Below, piece by piece: positions 6,549 to 14,041 of a stretch of DNA of 16,689 nt. Positions within the stretch are counted from its first letter, which is position 1, and the number at the start of each line of letters is the position of its first letter. Below the pieces are notes generated by a model, which did no database searches, had not been told where the DNA came from, and saw only the letters and a program-made list of their open reading frames with translations. The translations under genes were made by a program, and so were the position numbers. Source of the DNA: M30B19 sp041688615 (lineage in GTDB: Bacteria; Planctomycetota; Planctomycetia; Pirellulales; Pirellulaceae). The DNA lies in contig JBDNHU010000273.1 of NCBI GenBank assembly GCA_041688615.1, forward strand, positions 1 to 16,689, in the 5' to 3' direction.

Positions 6549-9044
6549 TTATTCTTGCGTCTCTTGAGGAGGAAAAATTAAGTGTGGCAGATCGTTTATT
6601 GGCTGTAGCCGCACTTCAAAAGGAACCTCACCCATTGCCTTCTTGGCTTCTTCAACCTCGTCTTCCGTCATTTGGTCGTACAGCAAGACCAAAGTTTTCA
6701 ATTGTCGCATCTGTTTTACTTGCCTCAACCGGGCTGGCGTCAGTCCCGACGGATTGATCGCTACTTTGTCTACTCTTTTGCCGGTACAGATTTCTGCCCA
6801 GCCAAGCGGTGTGATCTCCCCATCAATAACGATCGCTTCCAAATTCGGGCAATTGGATTCCAATTGCCCAATCGTACCCCGGTTCAAGTTGACCGCCGAC
6901 AAACCCGCGTATGTGCTCACCACCAAAAGCCGCAACGACGTCAGTTCTGGGAAGTTTTCGTTATTGAAATTAGTTAAATCGAATTGTCTATCCATTCCAG
7001 CCAGCCATTGCAATTCAACGTTGTCAGTGGATTCCAGAAAGTTGGTCGATGAAGAATTGAAACCCTTCATCCGAACGCCTACTATCTGGCCATCGTTGTT
7101 CGTCTGAAACATGAATCCATTACAGTTGGGTGGCAATTGTCCTGAACTAGCGGACAAAGCGAACCTGGATTTCCATGTCAACAAAGCGGCCACACGCAGC
7201 GCATCTGAATTCGTGCCTAAATCAATAAAAGGGCGAAACTTAACCGGCAACTTACGCAACTGGGCCGCTAATTGATCGGGGCTCTCGCAGGTCAAACGAA
7301 ACGAATTTCCTTGCAATAAAAACTGTCCAAACAGTTCCGGCGATTCGACCGCACAATCCAATCCCTTCAACCTTAAGCTCATGACTTCGGGCAGTTCCAT
7401 CGAAAGCAACTGCTCAATTGACACCTCGCAATTTTTAAGATCGAAATGTCGAAACCTTCGGCGAAGGCCTTGAAAGTCACCTTTGAATTGACAATTCTCA
7501 AATTGCAAATCTGAAACTCCAGGCGGAATCAGGCTCAACTCATTTGAATTGACCACGCCGCCGACAACTTTTAGGTGACGAGTCGCAAACGCCTTAGGCA
7601 GACTGGAAATTGGCAGCGATTGTTGATCGATGCTAGTCCATCCGAAGGAGCCGATATTTAGTTCCGACAGTGTACGTGCAGGGAAATTTCTAACGACATT
7701 GGCCGCTATCGGCAGGGTCGCTAACTGTGATTCGATGCTAGGCCATGTCGCATCATCGACCATCTCTTGGGTGACACAGACGAACACTAAACCATTCGTG
7801 TCAATCGTTACAAGAGAATTTCGTAAATCCCGTCCACTATTGCCATTTTCAAGGTCTTCAAAGCTGGTCCGACTGTGGTTTAAGCCCGATAGTCGCACAA
7901 CCAATTGGGAACTAATCCAGGCATTTTGGTCTGCCAACAACAACGTTGTAAGATTCCAATTCGATCGCGTCAGACTTTGACCAAAAGTAAAAGCTAACAG
8001 CATAATCAACAACGTCGCTAAACGAATTGCCAGTCCCGACCCACTTTGGGTCCGTAATCCGGAAACTGATGCTGCGGGTTCGACTTCCTCCTTAAGTTTC
8101 AATCGATTCAAATGTGCCCGTCTTGGTAACATCGACGACCGATACCAAATCACTCCCAATATTAAATTCAAGGCCGTCGCTGCGAACACGCAGGGAATTG
8201 CCACGTTGGATAGGATGTCAATCTGACCCATCGCTCCTACCGGGACATAGAAAATCCAGACCCGGATACTAGCCACCACAACGCCCGCCAGTCCCAACCA
8301 TACCAGGCACCAACAAACCAGAGCCGCAAAATTATTTTGAAATTGTCCGCAAAGCATCGCCGGAAGTGATAACAACGGGGTCAAAAAACCAACGGCCAGG
8401 ACGTACACCAGGAATGCTTCGGGTAGATAACCACCGCCAATCAACCAAGTTGGCGGAAACGCGTTGGTCAGCGTCAACAACATCAACAACAGGGCGACTC
8501 GGATCACAAGTGTGTTGGTGGTCGACTGCTGCCGCCGATCAAAATGCGACTTCGATGACGATTGGTCTTTGGCAAACCGCCGCAGACGAATTTTTCCAAT
8601 CAACGGATTGAAAAACCAAAGGGTAAGCCCTGGCAACACTGCAAGGAGTAGAACGAGATACCCAACGCCGTTGATTGTCTCGATGCCAAGCAGCTTGCAA
8701 AGCTGCCAAGTCGCATTAGCCGGCTGTAAATTCCGCCAGCTAATAAAGTAGCTAGTTCCCAGAAAGCCAAGGAAAATAGTTGTTCGAAATAGCAACGACC
8801 GAGTCGAGAAGGCGAAGTACTGACAGAATACCAAATTCCCAGCGCCGATAACCCCAACCAAGATACCCACCAACACACCGAACCTGGAGTAAATCAATGA
8901 CTGCATAAGATCAGGATGCACGCCCGAATCATTGACAAGATCGGCCGCGACAAACACAGCCAGCCAGGTGCATATTGCGACAAACGCTAACCCTGCTTCA
9001 TTGAACTGTTTGCGATCTTGGTGAACTTCATTCACTTCGCCCAT
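6549..9044 (-). CDS. Polytopic membrane protein with leucine-rich-repeat-like C-terminal domain
   Basis: 831 residues, no named family recognised. The N-terminal part has about nine predicted membrane segments (roughly 18-36, 54-76, 86-103, 124-146, 178-196, 206-231, 238-264, 281-301 and 338-356). The remaining 470 residues are soluble and rich in irregular leucine repeats (for example LSELNIGSFG, LSLIPPGVSDLQFENCQF, NLEAIVIDGEITPLGW, LKTLVLLYDQMTEDEVEE), resembling the degenerate LRR proteins frequent in planctomycetes. With nine segments and a cytoplasmic N-terminus the LRR part would be outside the cytoplasm, but the segment count is by eye. The start is well supported: AGGAGA lies 7 nt upstream of ATG 9044. 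The serine protease gene lies upstream on the same strand after a 117-bp gap, so joint transcription is possible. Function unknown; protein-protein contact through the LRR part is the reasonable guess. Confidence 0.75.
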   Translation of the reverse strand: MGEVNEVHQDRKQFNEAGLAFVAICTWLAVFVAADLVNDSGVHPDLMQSLIYSRFGVLVGILVGVIGAGNLVFCQYFAFSTRSLLFRTTIFLGFLGTSYFISWRNLQPANATWQLCKLLGIETINGVGYLVLLLAVLPGLTLWFFNPLIGKIRLRRFAKDQSSSKSHFDRRQQSTTNTLVIRVALLLMLLTLTNAFPPTWLIGGGYLPEAFLVYVLAVGFLTPLLSLPAMLCGQFQNNFAALVCWCLVWLGLAGVVVASIRVWIFYVPVGAMGQIDILSNVAIPCVFAATALNLILGVIWYRSSMLPRRAHLNRLKLKEEVEPAASVSGLRTQSGSGLAIRLATLLIMLLAFTFGQSLTRSNWNLTTLLLADQNAWISSQLVVRLSGLNHSRTSFEDLENGNSGRDLRNSLVTIDTNGLVFVCVTQEMVDDATWPSIESQLATLPIAANVVRNFPARTLSELNIGSFGWTSIDQQSLPISSLPKAFATRHLKVVGGVVNSNELSLIPPGVSDLQFENCQFKGDFQGLRRRFRHFDLKNCEVSIEQLLSMELPEVMSLRLKGLDCAVESPELFGQFLLQGNSFRLTCESPDQLAAQLRKLPVKFRPFIDLGTNSDALRVAALLTWKSRFALSASSGQLPPNCNGFMFQTNNDGQIVGVRMKGFNSSSTNFLESTDNVELQWLAGMDRQFDLTNFNNENFPELTSLRLLVVSTYAGLSAVNLNRGTIGQLESNCPNLEAIVIDGEITPLGWAEICTGKRVDKVAINPSGLTPARLRQVKQMRQLKTLVLLYDQMTEDEVEEAKKAMGEVPFEVRLQPINDLPHLIFPPQETQE

Positions 9045-9051
9045 TCTGTAG

Positions 9052-9057
9052 TCTCCT
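9052..9057 (-). promoter_or_regulatory. Shine-Dalgarno site of the LRR membrane protein gene
   Basis: AGGAGA on the minus strand, 7 nt before ATG 9044; fixes the start codon. Confidence 0.75.
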
Positions 9058-9161
9058 GAAATAACTTATTAATCGTCGCACAACGCTGGAAGCTTACCAC
9101 GGGCAGCTAAAGACCCGCCATCGCTTTACCGCTTGTGTTCAACAACCTGGCTTGCTTCTCA

Positions 9162-10244
9162 CTACTGGGCAAAACAACCATTGATCGCATCCAAGGTCAC
9201 GCATCGTTTCAAGATGAGTTCCACATACGATCGATCCGGTGAATCGCTTTGTTCGTCATCACTAGGTTGCCGACTGTTGGCACTGCGTCGAATTGGAAAA
9301 ATTCGGGAAACTAATCCGACCACTTCGCCTTTGGAATTGAAGACCCCCGACCCGCTACTGCCCGCGCCGAAGGGAGCGGTAATTTCGGTCCAATGTTCGC
9401 GACTACGGCGACCGCGTGGCTTGACGTGCCGACTGATCACGCCTTCGGTCAACACAAAATATTCGTTGCTAGGATGACTTAGAACCTTGACCGGTTCCAT
9501 CGGCAATGGCATCGTCTTGGCAATGGGAGCCGGATAAAAAGGCCCCTCGCCGCCCAGCCGAACCAACGCAACATCGCCCACTTTGTCAGTCGCCAACACC
9601 TCGATAATGGGATGACTCTTTCCATCAAAGGTCATCGCAAACAAGGTCTTGGTGTCCTCTTGCTCGCGATCAAGTACATGAAAATTAGTCAACGCTAAAC
9701 CGTCCTCCGAAACCACAACGCCACCTGCGATATTGGCATGCATCCGTTCACAGCGTCCACAGTCATAAATGGTGCCAAACATCAGACTGGCTTTGGCAAT
9801 CGACTGGTAGTCTAAAAAATCACCCACCTTTGTGCCTGGCACCTTCACAGAAGACTGATTCGGGCCGGACTTTAATTTTTGGTCAAGTTCCTCCATGGTC
9901 ATCACATCATCACGCTTCATCAATGCCAAACCTGCACTTAAGAACCTGTTGTATAACCGGTTATCATCCACTTGCCCGGTCAACACGCCCAAGTCGTCTG
10001 CCAGCTGGCCTGAAGTCACCGCGCCCGTTTGAGCCCGGGAGACCCCAGTGGTTTCAGAATTAATGTCATTCTCTGCCTGCCCCGATAGAGCCTGTTCCGC
10101 CTGGGGGTCAGAATTCAGTGCGGACAAGCCCCCAAGAGCGGTGGCACCACCAAGAGTCAAAGACATCGATAAGCAAATCATCAGGCCCAATGACTTTGCT
10201 ATACCGGCGGTTTCCCATAATCGAGGTATCTGATTCAACTGCAT
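9162..10244 (-). CDS. Exported trypsin-like (S1C/HtrA-like) serine protease without PDZ domain
   Basis: 360-residue predicted envelope protease. The chymotrypsin-fold triad is readable: His189 in LTNFHVLD, Asp224 in DKVGDVALVRL, and Ser297 in FGAGSSGSGVFN, a variant of the GNSGG motif. The fold continues with EVVGLVSRI after the serine. Residues about 17-38 are a hydrophobic signal sequence, followed by a low-complexity spacer of about 60 residues and a helical stretch. No PDZ domain follows the protease domain; the protein ends shortly after. A CxxC pair (Cys162, Cys165, with His169) sits just before the catalytic domain and could form a disulfide or bind metal. ATG 10244 is preceded by AAGG at 9 nt. 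The LRR membrane protein gene lies 117 bp downstream on the same strand. The protease call is firm; its target is unknown. Confidence 0.85.
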   Translation of the reverse strand: MQLNQIPRLWETAGIAKSLGLMICLSMSLTLGGATALGGLSALNSDPQAEQALSGQAENDINSETTGVSRAQTGAVTSGQLADDLGVLTGQVDDNRLYNRFLSAGLALMKRDDVMTMEELDQKLKSGPNQSSVKVPGTKVGDFLDYQSIAKASLMFGTIYDCGRCERMHANIAGGVVVSEDGLALTNFHVLDREQEDTKTLFAMTFDGKSHPIIEVLATDKVGDVALVRLGGEGPFYPAPIAKTMPLPMEPVKVLSHPSNEYFVLTEGVISRHVKPRGRRSREHWTEITAPFGAGSSGSGVFNSKGEVVGLVSRIFPIRRSANSRQPSDDEQSDSPDRSYVELILKRCVTLDAINGCFAQ

Positions 10245-10485
10245 CCAACTGGACCTTAGTTAATTGACAATGTTCTCCTTGGCTACCGCCGCCGTAGCTG
10301 TCGGCAAAAATCGAAACCGGTCTTCGATTCGTTCGTCTCTATGATAATCAATTTCTCGCCGCCTTTTTTGACTGCGGCCCAGAAATCCAAGCGATTTACG
10401 GGTTGAATCGACAATCACGTGAACCTTGGACGAGTTGCACGATTTTACCGCCCAAACACAAACGCCGGCACGAATGCAGCCGCCG

Positions 10486-10583
10486 TTACCTTAGCCCATT
10501 TACCTTAGCCCATTTACCTTAGACCATTTACCTTAGCCCATTTAGCTTAGACCATTTAGCTTAGATCATTTAGCTTAGATCAA
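10486..10583. repeat. Tandem repeat, 14 bp x 7, graded
   Basis: Seven head-to-tail 14-bp units fill 10486-10583. They begin as TTACCTTAGCCCAT (units 1, 2 and 4; unit 3 has one change) and shift to TTAGCTTAGACCAT (5) and TTAGCTTAGATCAT/A (6-7). This is the largest array in the window by copy number, and its variants are ordered along its length. Confidence 0.97.
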
Positions 10584-10672
10584 TGTGTATCTGAATTGTG
10601 CAGCGGGGTTCACCAGGGTCCTAGTCGCGAAGCTGATAAGCGCCCCAGCGGGAACGACGGGCCGAAGAAAAC

Positions 10673-10705
10673 GGCAAGAAGATGGCAAGAAGATAGCGAG
10701 AAGAT
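10673..10705. repeat. Tandem repeat, 11 bp x 3
   Basis: Two perfect copies of GGCAAGAAGAT and a third with two changes (AGCGAGAAGAT). Confidence 0.85.
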
Positions 10706-10934
10706 GGCCTTGCCCAAGCCAAGCCAAAGACAGAAACACAGGCCAGCGGGAAAAAAAATTCCCAAAGATGACCGCCCAACAACAGACCGCCCCACTAAGC
10801 TGGCCTTCGACTTTCCAACTAATACCGACCCGCAAAAACGCAGACTCAAAGGCCGCAAGAGGAACTCGAATGACCACCGCTTTTGTCTGCCACGGCTGCA
10901 AACACCCGGGCGAAGACAACCGCATGCCTCCGCC

Positions 10935-10962
10935 GCGATTCACCGGCCGCGATTCACCGGCC
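10935..10962. repeat. Tandem repeat, 14 bp x 2
   Basis: Two perfect copies of GCGATTCACCGGCC. Its core GATTCACC also appears in other non-coding parts of the window. Confidence 0.85.
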
Positions 10963-10975
10963 GCCCAACCAATTA

Positions 10976-10999
10976 AGTGCACCTAAAATTAAGTGCACT
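10976..10999 (-). terminator. Possible weak hairpin terminator downstream of lysA
   Basis: On the minus strand, AGTGCAC and GTGCACT form a 7-bp stem around a 10-nt AT-rich loop, starting 17 nt after the lysA stop. The sequence that follows is TAATT rather than a U run, so termination strength is doubtful. The element is also a direct repeat of AATTAAGTGCAC, so the symmetry may come from duplication of a GTGCAC palindrome. Confidence 0.35.
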
Positions 11000-11015
11000 C
11001 AATCGGTATCACGCA

Positions 11016-12299
11016 CTAAACATTCAACGTCTGAATCGCGTCCAATTCGGCCGAATAAAGTTCTAACAAGGACTGACGGCGACGGGCGAGTTTCAATTGA
11101 CCGCCATCGATCAACAGTTCGGCGGCCAATGGCTTGCTGTTATAGTTGCTACCCATGACCGAACCATAAGCGCCCGCACAACCGATCACCAAGATGTCGC
11201 CCACTTCGGCCAAAGGCAATGAACGCTTGGATACCAAACCGCCCTCTTCTTGAGTGAAGATGTCGCCCGATTCGCATAGCGGTCCACCTACAATGACGTC
11301 GACCTTCTGAGTGATCGTTCGCCCATCCGCCGGGCAAATCGCCATCGGATGGTAAGCTCCGTACAGGATCGGTCGCGCTAAATTGTTGAAGCCCGCATCG
11401 ACCAGATAGAAAAGATTGTCGCCCATCTTTTTGATCGCGCGAATTTCGGTCAACAGGTAACCACTTTCGGCACTCAAATAGCGACCCGGTTCAATCTCAA
11501 GTCCAATGTCGTGACCAAATTCCCCTTGCAATCCGTTACGCACTTCGTCCCACAATTGGAAATAGGCATGCAAATCGATTGCTTCTTGGCCGCCCCGATA
11601 AATCGTCGGCAGTCCACCACCGGCGCTAATGGATTTGATGGATCGACCAATCAGTCGCGCGCAGCGGTTCAACGCTTGACACACCTGAGCCAAATGCTCT
11701 AGGTCGGTGCCCGAACCAATGTGCATGTGCAAACCCGTGATCGAAATGCCGGCCGCTTCGCAGCGTTGAATGCATTCAGGCAAATCTTCATGCCAAATAC
11801 CATGCTTTGACTGAGGCCCACCCGTGTTGGTCTTTTGGCTGTGGCCGTGACCAAACCCCGGATTGATCCGCAAGGTTACTTCCGCCTCTGGCAGAATTTC
11901 GGCCAATTGTTCAATCATGTCCATCGATCCCAAATTACAATGGAAACGATACTGTTGTAACAACTTCAAAGCTTCACGATCAAAAATATCACAGGTGTAA
12001 ACGATCTCTGGTGGTTCACCGTCGGCCGAATAACCAACCGCCAACGCGCGCATCGCTTCCCCAGCACTGACGGCGTCCACTAGAACGCCCTGTTCCCGAA
12101 TGATGGACAATACCGACAGATTGGAACAGGCCTTCTGCGCATAACGAATCGTGTCAAAGCAACTAAGATCACTGCATCGTTTTCGGATCATGTCGCCGTC
12201 ATACACAAATGTCGGGGAACCGTGATCGGCTACCAGTTGGCGAATCGAAAAACCAGAAACTTCATTTAGGACTTGGCCGTCATACTCAGTCACGTTCAA
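11016..12299 (-). CDS. lysA: Diaminopimelate decarboxylase, E. coli type
   Basis: PLP-dependent decarboxylation of meso-diaminopimelate to L-lysine, the last step of lysine synthesis. The sequence matches the E. coli LysA pattern: RYAQKACSNL (PLP lysine Lys56 in this numbering), LRINPGFGHGHSQKTNTGG, SKHGIW, HMHIGSG, SAGGGLPTIY, EIEPGRYL, GGPLCESGDIFTQEEGG and GAYGSVMGSNYNSKP. The cysteine of CESGD and the downstream tyrosine are expected active-site residues at the dimer interface. The frame stays open to GTG 12365, but I prefer TTG 12299 (427 residues): GGAGA lies 7 nt upstream, whereas the GTG has no ribosome site, and the N-terminus then matches E. coli LysA in length (about 420). If the GTG is used the protein has 449 residues. 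It lies downstream of the DUF4404 and yaiI genes on the same strand after a 238-bp gap, so it probably has its own promoter. Confidence 0.93.
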   Translation of the reverse strand: MNVTEYDGQVLNEVSGFSIRQLVADHGSPTFVYDGDMIRKRCSDLSCFDTIRYAQKACSNLSVLSIIREQGVLVDAVSAGEAMRALAVGYSADGEPPEIVYTCDIFDREALKLLQQYRFHCNLGSMDMIEQLAEILPEAEVTLRINPGFGHGHSQKTNTGGPQSKHGIWHEDLPECIQRCEAAGISITGLHMHIGSGTDLEHLAQVCQALNRCARLIGRSIKSISAGGGLPTIYRGGQEAIDLHAYFQLWDEVRNGLQGEFGHDIGLEIEPGRYLSAESGYLLTEIRAIKKMGDNLFYLVDAGFNNLARPILYGAYHPMAICPADGRTITQKVDVIVGGPLCESGDIFTQEEGGLVSKRSLPLAEVGDILVIGCAGAYGSVMGSNYNSKPLAAELLIDGGQLKLARRRQSLLELYSAELDAIQTLNV

Positions 12300-12306
12300 G
12301 GAAGAT

Positions 12307-12311
12307 TCTCC
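12307..12311 (-). promoter_or_regulatory. Shine-Dalgarno site supporting a TTG start for lysA
   Basis: GGAGA on the minus strand, 7 nt before TTG 12299. The same 6-7 nt spacing is seen at fba, the LRR protein gene and the DUF4404 gene, which favours this start over GTG 12365. Confidence 0.5.
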
Positions 12312-12537
12312 AAGGTGCAAACGAATTTTGTCTGTTGATTTGTGGACGAGGATTTCATCCACCACGGTCGCCGCATTAGCCCGGCCCCACAGGAACCGAC
12401 AACTGGCCCGTTGACCGTCGTTTCAAGCATACGAAATGCCAACTTTTTTCGCAAACGGTCGCAAAGCGAATTTCTACCCCAAATCGCAGAATCTTGGCCC
12501 GCGACCTTTCCCCAGCGCTTCGGGCTGCAACCGCCGG

Positions 12538-12900
12538 TTAGATTCCAATAGTGCTTAGCAGATACCCCAGACGATTCATCACGTCGGCTAGCTGCGGATG
12601 TTCGACGCTAAACTGGTTGGCCAACGTTTGGATCGACGCCGGCAATTCCAGGCTATCAGCCGTCCAATCGTCCGCCGATTCACCGGACTGAGGCTCTTTT
12701 GGATCGACATCGATCGTGGCTGCGGCCCCAGCAACGGACGCTTGGCTGGTCGATCGCCGTTGCATCAATGTTTGAATATCTGCGGCAATCCGTTGCAACG
12801 ATTCAATATTTTGCGGCGTCAAACCTTCGGCTTGTTCCATTTGACCGGTCAATTGCAAGTGCAATTGCTGCAGTTCATCATTCAATTGGTTGGAATCCAT
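12538..12900 (-). CDS. DUF4404 family protein
   Basis: Small 120-residue cytosolic protein of unknown function. Helical N-terminus (LNDELQQLHLQLTGQ, residues 6-20), a second helix with SLQRIAADIQTLMQ (34-47), a variable acidic linker (about 50-83), and the family's C-terminal pattern ANQFSVEHPQLADVMNRLGYLLSTIGI (94-120), with the EHP motif and terminal GI. This matches my memory of DUF4404 proteins, which are usually about 85 residues, so the linker is an insertion here. ATG 12900 is fixed by AGGAG 7 nt upstream. It lies 83 bp downstream of yaiI on the same strand, so the two may be co-transcribed. The amphipathic N-terminal helices suggest oligomerisation. Confidence 0.75.
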   Translation of the reverse strand: MDSNQLNDELQQLHLQLTGQMEQAEGLTPQNIESLQRIAADIQTLMQRRSTSQASVAGAAATIDVDPKEPQSGESADDWTADSLELPASIQTLANQFSVEHPQLADVMNRLGYLLSTIGI

Positions 12901-12907
12901 CTGACCA

Positions 12908-12912
12908 CTCCT
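12908..12912 (-). promoter_or_regulatory. Shine-Dalgarno site of the DUF4404 gene
   Basis: AGGAG on the minus strand, 7 nt before ATG 12900. Confidence 0.7.
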
Positions 12913-12983
12913 GTGTACATTTAATTGACAATTTATGATTCGGTCGCATCGGAATCCCCGCAGACTCAGGAATCCCCAGTTGC

Positions 12984-13499
12984 CTAGGCATCCCCGGGTG
13001 CTTCAGACTTCGCTTCTTCTTCGATGGTGGCAGCGGTGGATTCGGTCCGCAAAATTTTTTTGACCGCTTGAATCGTTTGATCCAGACGCTGCAAAAACCG
13101 CGAACGATCTTTTTCCTCAAAGGGACTCGGGCCGCCAGTGACCAATCCTTGTTCACGCAATTGTGACAGCAGTTCGCGACTGGCCAACGACGACGTGATG
13201 GAGGTTTCGGTGTACACCGACCCTCGAGTCCCAATGGCCTTAGCAAACTTCTCCAAGCATCGTCCGGCCAATGGAATATCTTCGGTTATGACAATATCGT
13301 TGGCTTTGATCCTGTGGGCGATCCAGTCGTCGGCCACGTCCAAACCTTCCCCCACCACAATCGCTTTGATCCTGTTGGATTTGGGGACTTGGATCGGTGC
13401 GTTGCTGACCACAATCACAGGGACGCCGTATCGAGCCGCGACCTTGAAGATTTCCGCTTTCACTGGACAAGCGTCCGCATCAATGAATATCTTAAACAT
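12984..13499 (-). CDS. yaiI: YaiI/YqxD family protein (UPF0178, DUF188)
   Basis: 171-residue protein of the UPF0178 family, a PIN-like fold often presumed to be a nuclease but without an agreed function. Family landmarks are all present: IFIDADACPVK (residues 4-14, acidic Asp7 and Asp9), VPVIVVSN (26-33), GLDVADDWIAHRI (52-64), DIVITEDIPLAGRCLEK (68-84), and TGGPSPFEEKDRSRFLQRLD (121-140). A Glu/Ala-rich tail of about 20 residues extends beyond the usual 150-residue length. The open frame runs up to 13631, but ATG 13499 is chosen because the conserved FKIFIDADAC begins there; the upstream 44 codons are not family sequence. A weak AGGG lies just upstream. The DUF4404 gene follows after 83 bp. 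Confidence 0.92.
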   Translation of the reverse strand: MFKIFIDADACPVKAEIFKVAARYGVPVIVVSNAPIQVPKSNRIKAIVVGEGLDVADDWIAHRIKANDIVITEDIPLAGRCLEKFAKAIGTRGSVYTETSITSSLASRELLSQLREQGLVTGGPSPFEEKDRSRFLQRLDQTIQAVKKILRTESTAATIEEEAKSEAPGDA

Positions 13500-13775
13500 T
13501 AACCCTGATTTCAATCTTGCCCCCCAACGAAATTTCCGTCTGTCGACCCCATTGTAGCCCAAGTCCAAGGCAGAGGTCAGAAGTAGTCCGGCCAGCAGCG
13601 CCGGCACCGCACCAACGTCCAGTTCCGCCAAAGCTGGCCAAGGTCCAGCACCAGACAGATGACCCAGTTTGCCCTAACCCACCCCTGGTTGCCTCCAGGT
13701 TCCTTAACCCGAAGCAGTACGCGGCATTGCTGCTACAATGAATCGGTAAACCCCAAGACGCTTCCCCACCCCCAT

Positions 13776-13816
13776 GCCAAGCCAGTAGCCAAGCCAGTAG
13801 CCAAGCCAATAGCCAA
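13776..13816. repeat. Tandem repeat, 12 bp x 3.4
   Basis: GCCAAGCCAGTA at 13776-13787 and 13788-13799, GCCAAGCCAATA at 13800-13811, then a partial copy. It resembles the 12-bp unit at 6371 only in its CCAGTA end. Confidence 0.92.
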
Positions 13817-13978
13817 CCGGGCAAGTCCATCCCTTATGCGGCTTGTGTGCGACAGAAAAGCCAATTCCGTGGCCAGATTTTCCCGAAATAGGCCAGGTTC
13901 AGGTGTGATTTTAAAACAATTCGCGGTTTACGTGGCAAGCGAAGGCTGCCATACTTTTCTATGCCTCGCGGTTGATTC

Positions 13979-14008
13979 TGGACATAGCAGGCAGGCCAGT
14001 TTTAGAAT
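13979..14008 (+). promoter_or_regulatory. Candidate sigma-70-type promoter of the desaturase gene
   Basis: TGGACA (13979-13984) and TAGAAT (14003-14008), each one base from consensus, spaced 18 bp. This predicts a start near 14015 and a leader of about 26 nt before ATG 14042. Found by eye only. Confidence 0.4.
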
Positions 14009-14041
14009 ATTTACACCTTAGCGAAAACAATAATCATTTCG

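Larger units (their letters stand above)
10245..11015. other. Intergenic region rich in tandem repeats
   Basis: 771 bp between the protease start and the lysA stop. Overlapping open frames on both strands (plus 10585-10986 and 10596-10976, minus 10575-10982) are mutually exclusive, cross 11-bp and 14-bp arrays and match nothing I know, so I do not call them. It holds three arrays, a hairpin near lysA, and presumably the protease promoter. A small GC-rich stem (GCTAC/GTAGC, 10281-10297) lies in the protease leader. Confidence 0.6.
13500..14041. other. Divergent intergenic region
   Basis: 542 bp between the yaiI start (leftward) and the desaturase start (rightward). Open frames on both strands (for example plus 13659-14021 and minus 13492-13830) have no family match and no ribosome site. 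It contains the 12-bp array at 13776-13816 and a candidate promoter for the desaturase; the yaiI promoter must also lie here but is not identified. Confidence 0.6.

Noticed and set aside
6643..7107. Plus-strand frame of 154 codons inside the LRR protein gene
   Set aside because: Antisense shadow of a well-supported 831-codon gene.
10585..10986. Overlapping plus-strand frames of 133 and 126 codons (and a minus frame of 135)
   Set aside because: Mutually exclusive frames with basic, low-complexity content crossing 11-bp and 14-bp arrays; no family match on either strand.
13500..13631. 44-codon extension upstream of yaiI
   Set aside because: UPF0178 proteins begin at the conserved (M)xIxIDADACPVK, which starts at ATG 13499; upstream residues are unrelated.
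13659..14021. Plus-strand frame of 120 codons before the desaturase
   Set aside because: Translates the 12-bp array (AKPVAKPVAKP), has no ribosome site, and overlaps the candidate desaturase promoter.
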